Positions 52,056 to 62,116 of a stretch of DNA of 64,000 nucleotides are shown one piece after another. Within the stretch, counting starts at the first letter, position 1, and each line of letters begins with the position of its first letter. Origin of the DNA: Sporosarcina trichiuri (GTDB lineage: Bacteria; Bacillota; Bacilli; Bacillales_A; Planococcaceae); contig NZ_CP129119.1 of NCBI RefSeq assembly GCF_030406775.1, forward strand, positions 654,001-718,000. Direction: 5' to 3'. A program made the translations under genes and the position numbers. The notes beneath the pieces were generated by a model. The model saw only the letters and a list, made by a program, of their open reading frames with translations. It had not been told where the DNA came from and searched no databases.

Positions 52056-52886
52056 ATGAAAAAAACCATGCTCATTTCAATCATGTTTCTCGCTCTCGTA
52101 CTAGTCCTGGCAGGCTGCGGCAATAAAAACAAAACGGGCGGAACGGATACGAAAAACGAAGAGGCACCTCAGGCGGGTGCGAATGTGGCGGATCGCGTGC
52201 AGGAGTCCAAAGTAATGCGGGTCGCCTTTGAAGGAACGTATCCGCCATTCAATTACATGGATGAGAAAAACGAATTCCAAGGATTCGACGTCGACATCTC
52301 CATGGAAATCGCGAAGCGTCTCGGCGTGAAGCCGGAGTTCATCGCAACAAAATGGGACGGCCTGATCGGCGGCCTGAAAGCGGACAAATTCGACATCATC
52401 ATCGGCCAGATGACTGTGACGGAGGAACGGAAAAAAAGCGTTGACTTTACGGACCCGTACGTTGTGACCGGCTCCGTACTGATCACCCGGGAAGACACGA
52501 ACGATATTACCGAACTTGCGGACATCAAAGGGAAGAAAGTCGGCGTCGGCGGAGGGACGACATTCGAGGAAGTGGCGAACAGTGTGGACGGTGCGGATGT
52601 CAAACTGTATAAGGCGGTAAGCGATTACATCCAGGATCTGACGAACAAACGGCTGGATGTCATCATCAACGACCAGCTGCTCATGAATTACAACATCAAG
52701 GAAAACAATCTTCCGATCAAGATCACAAGTGACATCCTGAACAAAGACAGCATCGGGATGGCCGTCAACAAAGGGAACGAAGAGTTTGTGAAAAACGTGA
52801 ATGCTGCGCTGACAGAGATGAAAGAAGACGGAACCTATAAAGAAATCTACAAGAAATGGTTCGGTGCGGATCCGTCCGAATTCTGA
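52056..52886 (+). CDS. Amino acid ABC transporter substrate-binding lipoprotein
   Basis: The 276-residue protein has a lipoprotein signal with lipid-attached C21 (LVLAGC) and a family 3 solute-binding fold: MRVAFEGTYPPFNYMDE opens lobe 1, FQGFDVDISMEIAKRLG is the family signature, and FDIIIGQMTVTEERKKSVDF is also typical. It captures a polar amino acid outside the cell for the permease and ATPase encoded nearby. ATG 52056 has GGGAGGTC upstream. Confidence 0.9.
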   Translation: MKKTMLISIMFLALVLVLAGCGNKNKTGGTDTKNEEAPQAGANVADRVQESKVMRVAFEGTYPPFNYMDEKNEFQGFDVDISMEIAKRLGVKPEFIATKWDGLIGGLKADKFDIIIGQMTVTEERKKSVDFTDPYVVTGSVLITREDTNDITELADIKGKKVGVGGGTTFEEVANSVDGADVKLYKAVSDYIQDLTNKRLDVIINDQLLMNYNIKENNLPIKITSDILNKDSIGMAVNKGNEEFVKNVNAALTEMKEDGTYKEIYKKWFGADPSEF

Positions 52887-52968
52887 CAGCCGGAAAAAGC
52901 GGCGTGACTGCAGCAGTGTGCCGCTCCGGTGTTGAACAAATCCTGGAACGATGAAGGGGGAGAATTAT

Positions 52969-54117
52969 ATGCATGCAGTGGTATTAGGCACCGGTAGGAT
53001 CGGGACGACAGTCGTCAGGGAACTCGCGAAATTCAGTGCCATCACAACCGTGACAGCGGTGGATGGCAGTCAGCACATGGTCGACCGGTGTTTGGAAAAA
53101 GCGGACAATCCCAAGGTCATCGGTCGGACGGCATCTCTGTCATCGGTCGGCGATCTGGTCGACATCCTGGAAGATGCGGATGTAGCGGTCGGCTGCCTCC
53201 CGCATTCACTCAGCCTGACTGCCGTACGAGCCGCAATCGCGTCTCGCTGCCATCTGGTGGACCTGGTCGGTTCGCTGTTCCAAGAAAAGCTGGAGCTGGA
53301 CAGCGAGGCGCGGGAAGCCGGCGTTACGATCGTCCCCGGCTGCGGGGTGGCGCCGGGCATCACGAACTTCCTGGCGGCTCAGGGTATCGAACTGCTTGAC
53401 AGCGCAGATCATGCAGTCATGATCTGCGGAGGGATCCCGAGAATGCCGCTTCCCCCGCTATGGTACCAGGTCGTCTTCCGTCTCGAGAGCGTACTCGGAC
53501 TCTACACAAAACCGGCAGCGGCGATCCGGAATGACCGAATCGTCGAATTCCCCGCCCTGTCGGAACTTGAGTCCATAACATTCCCTTACCCCGTCGGCGC
53601 CTGTGAAGCGGTTATCACGGATGCTCACAGCACGGCCTATACACTGCTTGGGAAAGTGAAGAATCTGACGGAAAAGACCGTCCGCTATCCGGGGCACTGG
53701 TCGAAGATGAAAGTGCTGGCTGAGCTCGGGTTCCTGGAAGACCGGCCGATCGAAGTGGAAGGAATACAGACCACTCCGCGGAAAGTCTCCGAGCAGATTT
53801 TGGCCCCCCAGATGGTCGGTGAGTCGAACGAAGATGTCACAGTCGTCCGGGTGGAAGTGTTTGGGATGAAAGACGGCCGGCAGACCACCCACAAATGGGA
53901 GCTGGTCGATAATTATGACCACCAGCGCGGCATCACTTCGATGGCGAAAACGACAGCACTTCCGGCGGTCATTGCCGCGAAGTGGCTCGCGGAAAACAGG
54001 ATTCCGGAAAAAGGGGTCATGCCGATCGAGTCGATCGCCGTAAGGGACCGATTCGACCCGTTCCTGGATGAATTGAAGAACCTAGGCATCACAATCGATT
54101 ATCAGCAATCCGTCTAA
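52969..54117 (+). CDS. Lysine 6-dehydrogenase-like (saccharopine dehydrogenase family) oxidoreductase
   Basis: From ATG 52969 (AAGGGGGAG upstream) the protein has 382 residues. It has the N-terminal Rossmann motif LGTGRIGTTVVREL and the block GVTIVPGCGVAPGITNFLA, and the later GGIPRMPLPPLWYQVVFRLE and TVRYPGHWSKMKVL resemble Geobacillus L-lysine 6-dehydrogenase closely. The gene is placed between the binding protein and the permease of an amino acid importer, so the imported substrate is probably also its substrate. Lysine is the best guess; a related amino acid remains possible. Confidence 0.75.
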   Translation: MHAVVLGTGRIGTTVVRELAKFSAITTVTAVDGSQHMVDRCLEKADNPKVIGRTASLSSVGDLVDILEDADVAVGCLPHSLSLTAVRAAIASRCHLVDLVGSLFQEKLELDSEAREAGVTIVPGCGVAPGITNFLAAQGIELLDSADHAVMICGGIPRMPLPPLWYQVVFRLESVLGLYTKPAAAIRNDRIVEFPALSELESITFPYPVGACEAVITDAHSTAYTLLGKVKNLTEKTVRYPGHWSKMKVLAELGFLEDRPIEVEGIQTTPRKVSEQILAPQMVGESNEDVTVVRVEVFGMKDGRQTTHKWELVDNYDHQRGITSMAKTTALPAVIAAKWLAENRIPEKGVMPIESIAVRDRFDPFLDELKNLGITIDYQQSV

Positions 54118-54190
54118 GCAGACAGGCAGTCAGCGGTAAAGACGGACACCTCCGGCTGCTTTGTCAATGAAACCGGAAAGGAGTGGAACG

Positions 54191-54847
54191 ATGGACGCCA
54201 TGATCGTAATAGATTCACTGCCTTCACTGCTGAAAGCGACTGGGATGACACTGTTCTTGAGCTGTATTTCGGTACTTATCGCCCTCGTCATCGGCTTTCT
54301 GACAGCACTGCTCCGGATTGTCAAGGTGAAGGTGCTTTACCAGGCCGCCAGCGTGTATATATCGGTCATCCGGGGAACTCCCCTTCTCGTCCAGATCTTC
54401 GTCATCTATTATGGACTTCCGCAGATCGGCATATCCATGGATCCGATAACGTCCGGGATCCTAGCACTCAGCCTGAATGCAGGTGCGTATCTGTCCGAGT
54501 CATTCCGGGCTTCGATCCTCGCGGTGGACAGAGGGCAGATGGAAGCGGCGATTTCCATGGGGATGACCTACGCCCAGGCGATGCGGCGCATCATATTGCC
54601 ACAGAGTCTCAGGATTGCCATCCCGACGCTGTCCAACTCGTTCATCGTCCTCATCAAGGATACATCGCTCGTCTCCGTCATCACTGTGACGGAACTGCTG
54701 CAGATGTCGAGCCTGCTGATCGCAAAGACGTTCGAGCCGCTCACGATCTATCTGATGGCCGCTGCGATCTATTGGGTCCTCATCACGTTCTTCACAATGC
54801 TGCTGGACCGTTATGAAAAACAGACCTCAAAACATTTAGTCCGGTGA
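54191..54847 (+). CDS. Amino acid ABC transporter permease
   Basis: The 218-residue protein has about five helices of the His/Glu/Gln/Arg/opine permease type, with [15 protein letters not shown] at the start, [19 protein letters not shown], and the EAA loop [20 protein letters not shown] that contacts the ATPase. ATG 54191 has AAAGGAGTGG upstream. Confidence 0.9.
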   Translation: MDAMIVIDSLPSLLKATGMTLFLSCISVLIALVIGFLTALLRIVKVKVLYQAASVYISVIRGTPLLVQIFVIYYGLPQIGISMDPITSGILALSLNAGAYLSESFRASILAVDRGQMEAAISMGMTYAQAMRRIILPQSLRIAIPTLSNSFIVLIKDTSLVSVITVTELLQMSSLLIAKTFEPLTIYLMAAAIYWVLITFFTMLLDRYEKQTSKHLVR

Positions 54848-54884
54848 GACACCGGCAATCGCTGCAGGAAGGGGAGATGGGACA

Positions 54885-55634
54885 TTGCATATCGTACAGG
54901 TGAACAATCTGAAGAAAGCTTTCGGCAGCAGTCCGGTCCTGCGGGGGATCGATCTCTCTGTGAACAAGAGCGAGGTGGTCGTCATCATGGGGCCGAGCGG
55001 ATCGGGCAAGTCGACGTTCCTCCGCTGCCTGACGAATCTGGAACAGCCGGATGCAGGCGATATTACGATCGGTCCTCATACGATCCGGATCAGCGGCAGG
55101 CTGGACCGCAGTCAGAAGAGGGAAATCAGGGAGTTGCGGAAGAAAACAGGGTTCGTCTTCCAGTCGTTCAATCTGTTTCCGAATAAGACGGCAGTCGAAA
55201 ACGTCATGGAAGGTCCGCTGACGATCAGACGGACACCGCCTCAGGAAGCGAAGGAGCATGCAGAAGCGCTGCTTGCGAAGGTGGGGCTCGCCGCCCGGGC
55301 GGATCACTACCCCTCCCAGTTGTCGGGCGGCCAGCAGCAGCGTGTCGCCATCGCCCGGGCGCTGTCGCTGAACCCGACCGTCATGCTCTATGATGAACCG
55401 ACATCCGCGCTCGATCCCGAGCTTGTGCGGGAAGTGCTGCAGGTCATCAAACAGCTGGCAGAGGAAGGGATGACGATGATCATCGTGACCCATGAGATGA
55501 AATTCGCAAGGGATGTGGCGGATCGCGTGATCTTCATGGACGGCGGCCTGATTGTCGAGCAGGGGACACCGGCGGAAATCTTCGATAACCCGCAGGAGGA
55601 ACGGACCCGGCAGTTTTTGACGTTTGCGAAATGA
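54885..55634 (+). CDS. Amino acid ABC transporter ATP-binding protein
   Basis: The 249-residue ATPase starts at TTG 54885 (AAGGGGAG upstream). It has Walker [10 protein letters not shown], the Q-loop FVFQSFNLF, the signature LSGGQQQR, Walker [14 protein letters not shown] and the switch histidine in VTHEM. It energises the permease and completes an importer with the binding protein at 52056. Confidence 0.93.
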   Translation: MHIVQVNNLKKAFGSSPVLRGIDLSVNKSEVVVIMGPSGSGKSTFLRCLTNLEQPDAGDITIGPHTIRISGRLDRSQKREIRELRKKTGFVFQSFNLFPNKTAVENVMEGPLTIRRTPPQEAKEHAEALLAKVGLAARADHYPSQLSGGQQQRVAIARALSLNPTVMLYDEPTSALDPELVREVLQVIKQLAEEGMTMIIVTHEMKFARDVADRVIFMDGGLIVEQGTPAEIFDNPQEERTRQFLTFAK

Positions 55635-55665
55635 GCGTGTGAGCAGTCAGGAAAGGAGTGGCCGG

Positions 55666-56355
55666 TTGGACAAACTGGTGCAGGCGAAAGAGTTTTTGAA
55701 TTTCATGAATAACGGAGACACGGTTCTCGTCGGCGGGTTCGGCATGTCGGGCACGCCGCTCACGCTCATCGATACGGTGGCGGCATCTTCGCTGCAGGAC
55801 TTGACGGTCATCAGCAACAATCTGGGAGAACCGGGCAAAGGGCTTGGCCTTCTGCTGAAAAAAGAGAAGCTGCTGAAGAAAGCGGTCGGCTCGTACTTCA
55901 CGACGAACCGGGATGCGGTACGGGCATGGTCCGACGGCGATCTGGAGATCGAGCTCATTCCTCAGGGGACGCTCGCGGAAGCGGTCCGCTGCGGAGGCGC
56001 GGGGATCGGCGGGTTCTATACGAAGACGGCTGTCGGGACAAAGCTTGCCGAAGGGAAAGAGGAGCGGGTGATCAGCGGCGAACGGTATCTGTTCGAACAA
56101 GCCATCAAGGGGGATGTTTCGCTCATAAAAGCCCACAAAGCGGACGGGCTTGGCAATTTGACGTACGACCATACGGGACGGAATTTCAATCCGGTCATGG
56201 CGACGGCAGGCAGGATCGTCATTGCGGAGGTGGATGAAATCGTCGAAACGGGAGAGCTGCTGCCGACTGAGATTGTGACACCGCATGTATATGTAGACTT
56301 CATCGTCCTGAACAAATATGTAAAAAAGGACGGTGTCTTCGTTGAACGGGACTGA
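55666..56355 (+). CDS. 3-oxoacid CoA-transferase subunit A
   Basis: From TTG 55666 (AAAGGAGTGG upstream) the protein has 229 residues, with the family opening NNGDTVLVGGFGMSGTP and the block GGAGIGGFYTKTAVGT. Together with subunit B it forms a succinyl-CoA or acetate-type CoA-transferase acting on 3-oxoacids such as acetoacetate. The end overlaps the start of subunit B by 14 bp. Confidence 0.9.
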   Translation: MDKLVQAKEFLNFMNNGDTVLVGGFGMSGTPLTLIDTVAASSLQDLTVISNNLGEPGKGLGLLLKKEKLLKKAVGSYFTTNRDAVRAWSDGDLEIELIPQGTLAEAVRCGGAGIGGFYTKTAVGTKLAEGKEERVISGERYLFEQAIKGDVSLIKAHKADGLGNLTYDHTGRNFNPVMATAGRIVIAEVDEIVETGELLPTEIVTPHVYVDFIVLNKYVKKDGVFVERD

Positions 56356-57001
56356 ACGGATCACGATCGCCAAACGGATCGTCCGGGAATTGAAACAGGG
56401 ACAGGTCGTCAATCTCGGTGTCGGGATCCCGACGCTGATCCCTGATTATCTCGAAGACAAGAAATTGGTGCTGCAGTCGGAAAACGGACTGCTCGGGATG
56501 GGGCCGACCCCGCCGCCGGAAGAAGTCAACATGGACCTGATCAGCGCGAGCAAGGCGCCGATCACGATGGAAACCGGTGCTTCGCTGTTCGACAGTTCGA
56601 ATTCGTTTGCGATGATCCGCGGCGGTCATATCGATGTGGCGGTCCTCGGGGCGCTGCAGGTCGATCAGACAGGCGAAATCGCCAACTGGGCGGTGCCGGG
56701 CGAGACGATCCTCGGTGTCGGGGGTGCGATGGATCTCGTCGCCGGCGCCCGATCCATCATCGTCGCGACCCGTCATTCCAGCAAAAGCGGCGAGCCGAAA
56801 CTGGTCAAAGAACTGGCCTTCCCGACGAGCGGGATACGCAAGGCGGATCTCGTGGTCACGGAACACGCCGTCTTTGCATTCGGAGAGGGCAGGATGCAGC
56901 TTGTCGAGATCCTGTCTGGCATTACGATGGAGGAACTGCGGCGGCTGACGGGAGCTGAGTTCAAGATTGGTCCCCACGGCAACGGAGGGGCAAGCGAATG
57001 A
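56342..57001 (+). CDS. 3-oxoacid CoA-transferase subunit B
   Basis: From TTG 56342 (AAGGA 11 bases upstream; GTG 56333 is an alternative) the protein has 219 residues. The catalytic glutamate E47 lies in QSENGLLGMGP, where it forms the covalent CoA thioester. GGHIDVAVLGALQVD and GVGGAMDLVAGA are also conserved. It is the partner of subunit A within the oxidation block. Confidence 0.9.
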   Translation: MNGTERITIAKRIVRELKQGQVVNLGVGIPTLIPDYLEDKKLVLQSENGLLGMGPTPPPEEVNMDLISASKAPITMETGASLFDSSNSFAMIRGGHIDVAVLGALQVDQTGEIANWAVPGETILGVGGAMDLVAGARSIIVATRHSSKSGEPKLVKELAFPTSGIRKADLVVTEHAVFAFGEGRMQLVEILSGITMEELRRLTGAEFKIGPHGNGGASE

Positions 57002-57020
57002 CGAATGAGGAGGCGGGAAA

Positions 57021-57866
57021 TTGAGGGAGGTCACAGTGATTGGTTCGGGTGTGATGGGGAAAGGGATCGCCTATGCGTGTGCGGTGTCCGGTTTCCGGGT
57101 CACCCTGAATGATCTGAATGAGGAGATTTTGTCCAGAGCCAGGGAAGAGATCGAGAACCTGATGGACTCGAGTTTCCATGCGGGCTTTCTTGAGCAGGAA
57201 GCCTATGAAACTGCCAAGCGGAATCTGGTCTATGAGACGGATCTGCCGGCCGCCGCTGAAAAGGCGGACTTGGTCATCGAAGCGGTCCTTGAGAACATCG
57301 AGCTGAAGATCGCTGTCTTCCGGCAGCTGGACGCCGTCTGCAAACCGGAAACGGTGCTTGCGACCAACACGTCGACGATGAGTCCGACAGAGATCGGCGC
57401 CTACACATGCCGGCCGGACAAAGTTGTCGCCATGCACTTCTTCAACCCTGTCCATAAGATGAAACTGATCGAAGTGGTGAAAGGATTGGAGACTTCGGAT
57501 GAAACGGTCGCTTTTATCCGTGAAATCGCCACGGCGCTGAAGAAAGAGGCGGTTGAAGTGAACGAGTTTCCGGGCTTCGTCACCTCCCGGATGAACTGTC
57601 TGATCGGCAATGAGGCGATGAATCTCCTGATGGAAGGGGTGGCGTCCGCAGCAGATATCGACAAGGCGATGAAACTCGGCCTGAATCATCCGATGGGCCC
57701 GCTCGAACTTGCGGATCTGGTCGGTCTCGATACGAGATTGCGCAATATGGAGTACTTGCATAAGACGCTTGGTGAAAAATATCGTCCGTGCCTGCTGCTC
57801 GTCAACTATGTGAAAGCCGGCCGTCTTGGAAAGAAGAGCGGGAAAGGGTTCTACGAGTATGAGTAA
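57021..57866 (+). CDS. 3-hydroxybutyryl-CoA dehydrogenase-type 3-hydroxyacyl-CoA dehydrogenase
   Basis: From TTG 57021 (GGAGGCGG upstream) the protein has 281 residues, the length of short-chain 3-hydroxybutyryl-CoA dehydrogenases. It has the NAD motif IGSGVMGKGIA, the catalytic histidine in MHFFNPVHKMKLIEVV, and the C-terminal dimerisation domain with NHPMGPLELADLVGLD. It oxidises 3-hydroxyacyl-CoA to 3-oxoacyl-CoA for the thiolase. Confidence 0.92.
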   Translation: MREVTVIGSGVMGKGIAYACAVSGFRVTLNDLNEEILSRAREEIENLMDSSFHAGFLEQEAYETAKRNLVYETDLPAAAEKADLVIEAVLENIELKIAVFRQLDAVCKPETVLATNTSTMSPTEIGAYTCRPDKVVAMHFFNPVHKMKLIEVVKGLETSDETVAFIREIATALKKEAVEVNEFPGFVTSRMNCLIGNEAMNLLMEGVASAADIDKAMKLGLNHPMGPLELADLVGLDTRLRNMEYLHKTLGEKYRPCLLLVNYVKAGRLGKKSGKGFYEYE

Positions 57867-57896
57867 GGAGGGATCGCCATCATTGGATATACGGCG

Positions 57897-58658
57897 GTGA
57901 CGGTTGAGAAAGAACAGGGGATTCTGTGGCTGACGCTGAACCGGCCGGAACGGCGGAATGCACTGGATGCGCAAATGCTGCAGGAGATCGATCAGGCATT
58001 CACGGAAGCGGAAGCGGATGCAGAAGTCCGTGTCGTTGTGGTGCAGGGGGCGGGCGGCAAATCGTTCGCTTCCGGAGCGGATATCCGGCAGCTCCACGAA
58101 CGGCAGGCGCTGGAAGCTCTCGTGCCGGGCATGCAGGGGCTGTACTGTAAAATTGAAAATTGCTCCAAAGTGACGGTCTCGGTGATTGCCGGCTATGCCC
58201 TCGGCGGCGGGTGTGAATTGGCGCTAGCGTGTGATATCCGGGTTGCGACAGAGAACGCGGTGCTCGGCCTGCCTGAACTCAATCTCGGAATCATCCCGGG
58301 CGCCGGAGGGACACAGCGTCTTTCACGGATCGTCGGAAAAGGATACGCGCTCGACATGATCCTGACCGGACGTCTCGTCGGAGGCAAAGAAGCAGAACGG
58401 ATCGGGCTGGTCACGTATCTGGCGGATGAGGAAACGCTCTCCGTGACCCTTGCACAGATTACGGATGCTGTACTTAAGAAAGGACCTGTCGCTGTGCTGC
58501 TTGCGAAATCCGCAGTCCATAAGGGGTACGATATCGACGCCGGAACAGCAATGTGGCTCGAAAAATTATCCCAGGCGGTCGCCTTCGGAACGGAAGACAA
58601 ACAGGAAGGGACATTGGCGTTCCTGGAAAAGCGGCCTGCGAATTTCATCAACGGATAA
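57897..58658 (+). CDS. Enoyl-CoA hydratase/isomerase family protein
   Basis: The 253-residue crotonase-fold protein has [13 protein letters not shown], the oxyanion-hole blocks SGADIRQL and [13 protein letters not shown], and the two catalytic glutamates of hydratases near [17 protein letters not shown] 57897 is the first standard start, but the strong AAGGAGGG site at 57865-57872 lies 24 bases away. In-frame ATC 57879 or ATT 57882 sits at the correct spacing, so the true start may be non-standard. It hydrates 2-enoyl-CoA. Confidence 0.88.
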   Translation: MTVEKEQGILWLTLNRPERRNALDAQMLQEIDQAFTEAEADAEVRVVVVQGAGGKSFASGADIRQLHERQALEALVPGMQGLYCKIENCSKVTVSVIAGYALGGGCELALACDIRVATENAVLGLPELNLGIIPGAGGTQRLSRIVGKGYALDMILTGRLVGGKEAERIGLVTYLADEETLSVTLAQITDAVLKKGPVAVLLAKSAVHKGYDIDAGTAMWLEKLSQAVAFGTEDKQEGTLAFLEKRPANFING

Positions 58659-58671
58659 GAGGAGAGTGGAC

Positions 58672-59832
58672 ATGGATTTCAAGTTTAGCGAAGACGTCCT
58701 TTTCTTACAGGAGAGCGTCCGGAAGTTCGTCCGGGAGCAGGTGGAGCCTGTTGCGATGGAAATCGAGGAGAATGACCGCATTCCTGATCGGATCGTTGCG
58801 ATGTCGAAGGAGATGGGGCTGTTCAGCCTCGGCATCCCGGAGCAATACGGGGGGCTCGGTCTCGACATGGTCGGCAAGTGTGCCATCTACGAAGAGCTCG
58901 GGAAAACGCACAACGGCTTCACCACGCTGATCGGCGCCCATACAGGGATCGGGACGGTCGGTATTGTCGACCTCGGAACTGATGCACAGAAAGAGAAATT
59001 CCTTCCGAAGATGGCGACTGGGGAATGGATCGGCTCGTTCGCACTGACCGAGCCGAGTGCCGGGTCGAATGCGGCGAACCTGAAGACGACCGCTGTGAAG
59101 AAGGGAGACCGCTACGTCCTGAACGGCTCGAAGCATTATATTACGAATGCGGTGGATGCCCATGTGTTCACAGTGATGGCCGTGACGGACAGCTCGCAGG
59201 GCGCGCGGGGGATCACGTCGTTCATCGTCGACAAGGATACGCCCGGATTCACGCTCGGTACCGTGGAGCGCAAAATGGGGCTGCGGGGCTCCCACTCCGC
59301 GGAGCTGTTCTTCGACAACATGGAGGTGCCAGAAGAGAATGTCCTCGGGAAAGAGGGATCCGGTTACATCAATGCCCTCAAAATCCTTGCGAACGGCCGG
59401 GCGGGGCTCGCTGCGCGGAACTTAGGCTCCTGTGTGCGGCTGCTTGAGCACTCGCTCGACTATGCGCATGAGCGGGAGCAATTCGGGCAGAAGATCATCG
59501 ACATGCAGGCGGTCCAGCATATGCTCGCCGACATCAGCATGCAGATCGAAGTGCTGCGTTCGATGACATACCGCGTGGCGTGGATGACCGATCAGAAACA
59601 GCGTGTCGTCAAGGAAGCGGCGATTGCAAAGCTGTTCGCATCGGAAGTGTATAACAATGTCGCCGATCTTGCGCTGCAGATCCATGGAGGCATCGGCTAT
59701 ATGAAGGACTACCCGATTGAACGGTATTACCGGGATGCCCGGATCACGAAGATCTATGAAGGCACATCGGAAATCCAGCGCAATATCATCGCAGGCGAAT
59801 TGAAACGCGATTATGCGCAAAAGGGGCTGTGA
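58672..59832 (+). CDS. Acyl-CoA dehydrogenase, short-chain type
   Basis: From ATG 58672 (AGAGGAGAG upstream) the protein has 386 residues. FAD-binding blocks are [16 protein letters not shown] and YITNAVDA; the catalytic glutamate lies in [13 protein letters not shown], the position used by butyryl-CoA and short-chain enzymes; [16 protein letters not shown] is conserved. It makes 2-enoyl-CoA and passes electrons to ETF. If the pathway is lysine breakdown, a glutaryl-CoA step would be needed, but no glutaryl-specific residue pattern is evident. Confidence 0.9.
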   Translation: MDFKFSEDVLFLQESVRKFVREQVEPVAMEIEENDRIPDRIVAMSKEMGLFSLGIPEQYGGLGLDMVGKCAIYEELGKTHNGFTTLIGAHTGIGTVGIVDLGTDAQKEKFLPKMATGEWIGSFALTEPSAGSNAANLKTTAVKKGDRYVLNGSKHYITNAVDAHVFTVMAVTDSSQGARGITSFIVDKDTPGFTLGTVERKMGLRGSHSAELFFDNMEVPEENVLGKEGSGYINALKILANGRAGLAARNLGSCVRLLEHSLDYAHEREQFGQKIIDMQAVQHMLADISMQIEVLRSMTYRVAWMTDQKQRVVKEAAIAKLFASEVYNNVADLALQIHGGIGYMKDYPIERYYRDARITKIYEGTSEIQRNIIAGELKRDYAQKGL

Positions 59833-59836
59833 CGGA

Positions 59837-61024
59837 TTGGGGAATAGCTATATTGTCGAGGCGGTGCGGACGGCGGTCGGTCGGATGGGCGGTTCACTGA
59901 AAGATGTCCCGGTCGATCACCTTGCCGAAAAGGTGATCCGGGAAGTGATGGAACGGACCGATCCGGCGATTGCGGTGGACGAAGTTATCCTCGGACAGGC
60001 GAAACAGAGTGCAGACACATCGAATCTGGCCCGGCTCGCTGCATTGCGAGCCGATTTGCCGGTGACGGTGCCGGGGTATACCGTCCACCGGCAATGCGGG
60101 TCAGGACTCCAGGCCATCCATAATGCCGACCAGCAGATCCGGCTCGGTCTGTCGGACGTCGTCATCGCGGGCGGAGCGGAGAGCATGAGCACCGCGCCGT
60201 ATTACATCCGCCATGCACGGTATGGGCTGTCGGCGGGGAACGGGCTGCTGCTGGACCCGAATACGGAGAGCCAGCCATGCTCCCAGCCTGCTGAAGTATA
60301 CGGGGAGCTGACGATGGGCATGACGGCGGAAAATCTGGCGGACCGGTATTCGATCTCGCGCCGAAAGCAGGACGAGTTTGCGCTGAGCAGCCAGCTGAAA
60401 GCGGAACGTGCGATCCTCGAGGGACGGTTCAAGGAGGAAATCGTTCCATTAGAAGTGAAAAGCAGGAAAAGCAGTTTCCTATTTGAGACGGATGAACATC
60501 CGAGGAAGTCGACAATGGACCAGCTGGCCAGACTGCGGGCTGTCTTCAAGGACGGCGGGACGGTGACGCCGGGCAATGCGAGCGGAAGGAATGACGGAGC
60601 CGCCGCCGTCCTGATGATGTCGGAAGAGAAATTGAAAGCGTACGGCGTCCAGCCGAAAGCGAAGATCATCGCCCAGGCGGTGAGCGGCGTGTCACCGGTC
60701 GTGATGGGGATCGGTCCGGTCACGTCCACCGAGAAGGCGCTGGCGCAAGCCGGGCTGACCATCGATGATATCGATCTGATTGAGCTGAACGAAGCATTTG
60801 CCGCGCAGTCACTCGCGGTCATTGAAGGGACCCGCATGGACATGGAAAAGGTGAACGTCAATGGCGGAGCGATCGCGCTCGGCCATCCGATCGGGGCGAC
60901 GGGCGCCATCCTGATGACGAAATTGATCTATGAGATGAAACGCAGGAAATCGAAATACGGCCTCGTGACACTCTGTATCGGCGGCGGTCAGGGAATTACG
61001 ACGATCGTCGAAAACTTGCAGTGA
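59837..61024 (+). CDS. Acetyl-CoA acetyltransferase (thiolase)
   Basis: From TTG 59837 (AAAAGGGG ten bases upstream) the protein has 395 residues. The acyl-accepting C87 lies in HRQCGSGLQAI, the active-site histidine in GGAIALGHPIGATGA, and the second catalytic cysteine in TLCIGGGQG. It cleaves 3-oxoacyl-CoA, probably acetoacetyl-CoA, to acetyl-CoA. It ends the fatty-acid-like part of the block. Confidence 0.92.
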   Translation: MGNSYIVEAVRTAVGRMGGSLKDVPVDHLAEKVIREVMERTDPAIAVDEVILGQAKQSADTSNLARLAALRADLPVTVPGYTVHRQCGSGLQAIHNADQQIRLGLSDVVIAGGAESMSTAPYYIRHARYGLSAGNGLLLDPNTESQPCSQPAEVYGELTMGMTAENLADRYSISRRKQDEFALSSQLKAERAILEGRFKEEIVPLEVKSRKSSFLFETDEHPRKSTMDQLARLRAVFKDGGTVTPGNASGRNDGAAAVLMMSEEKLKAYGVQPKAKIIAQAVSGVSPVVMGIGPVTSTEKALAQAGLTIDDIDLIELNEAFAAQSLAVIEGTRMDMEKVNVNGGAIALGHPIGATGAILMTKLIYEMKRRKSKYGLVTLCIGGGQGITTIVENLQ

Positions 61025-61109
61025 AGCTGCAGCGGGACGGTCGGACTGGGATTTTATCCAACAGGGAGTTCCCTGGGCTTAGGTTGATTAGCATGAAAGG
61101 GGTTGTCCA

Positions 61110-62096
61110 GTGTCTCTGCATATCGTTCAGATTTACCCGATGTACCACCCGGATGGTGAAGAAAAACTGAACCAGCTGGCGTCCGTGAAGCGGTTTGAGA
61201 CGTTCGACGAGCAGGCGATCGCCGATTATGTGCAGCAGCATCCGGTGGACGGCATCATTCTGCGGGCTCCTGCCCGCATCACCCCGACCATCCTGGATGC
61301 GTGTAAAACCGTCAAGGCGATTTCCGGCGCGGGTATCGGGCTCGATAATATCGATGTCGCGTATGCCACCGAAAAAGGCATCAAAGTGCTGCATGCCCCG
61401 AAATTGAACAGCCTGGCGACCGCGGAGCATACGATGGCCCTGCTGCTGGCCGCCATGAAAGATATAAGTGGGTTCCATATGGAGATGAAAGACGGCAATT
61501 TCTCCAGCAGGGATGGGCGGTATACGATGGAGCTGCGGGGCAAAACACTCGGCCTGATCGGGTTCGGGTCGATCGCCCAGCAGGTGGCGGCGATGGCACG
61601 TAATGGATTCGGCATGGAAGTGCTCGCCGGTGTGCGGTCGATCACCGAGGAGCGGCAGGCACTGGCGGACTCCCTCGGTATCGGGCTGACGACTTCCATG
61701 GTAGAGGTCTTCACTGAAAGTGATGCGGTCAGTCTCCACATTCCGCTGACCGATCAGACACGCGGGCTGATCGACGGGAAGTATTTCGAGCGGATGAAAC
61801 CGACTGCTGTGCTCGTCAATACGGCACGCGGCGGAGTGCTCAATGAGACAGATCTCTGTGAAGCCCTTGAGGGTGGAAAACTGCTGAGAGCGGCCGTCGA
61901 TGTCTATGCAGCGGAACCACCCGCTCCGGACCATCCGTTTTTCAGCACGGAAGGGATCACGATGACTCCCCATATTGGCGGCATCAGTCTGGAAGCGGCG
62001 AGGGAGACGTCTGTCATCATCGCGGAAAACCTGGTCAAAGCAATTCGCGGCGAAGTGCTTTCCGTCATTGCGAACGCAGAAAAACTTGCGCCGTGA
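61110..62096 (+). CDS. D-isomer specific 2-hydroxyacid dehydrogenase
   Basis: From GTG 61110 (GAAAGGGG upstream) the protein has 328 residues. It has the NAD motif GLIGFGSIAQQVA, the catalytic arginine in NTARGGVLNE, the glutamate in YAAEPPAP and the histidine in TPHIGGISLEA, as in phosphoglycerate and related dehydrogenases. It interconverts a 2-oxoacid and a D-2-hydroxyacid. It is spaced 20 bp before the next dehydrogenase, so the two probably share a pathway. Confidence 0.85.
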   Translation: MSLHIVQIYPMYHPDGEEKLNQLASVKRFETFDEQAIADYVQQHPVDGIILRAPARITPTILDACKTVKAISGAGIGLDNIDVAYATEKGIKVLHAPKLNSLATAEHTMALLLAAMKDISGFHMEMKDGNFSSRDGRYTMELRGKTLGLIGFGSIAQQVAAMARNGFGMEVLAGVRSITEERQALADSLGIGLTTSMVEVFTESDAVSLHIPLTDQTRGLIDGKYFERMKPTAVLVNTARGGVLNETDLCEALEGGKLLRAAVDVYAAEPPAPDHPFFSTEGITMTPHIGGISLEAARETSVIIAENLVKAIRGEVLSVIANAEKLAP

Positions 62097-62116
62097 CAGG
62101 CGCGCAGGAGGGTGTC

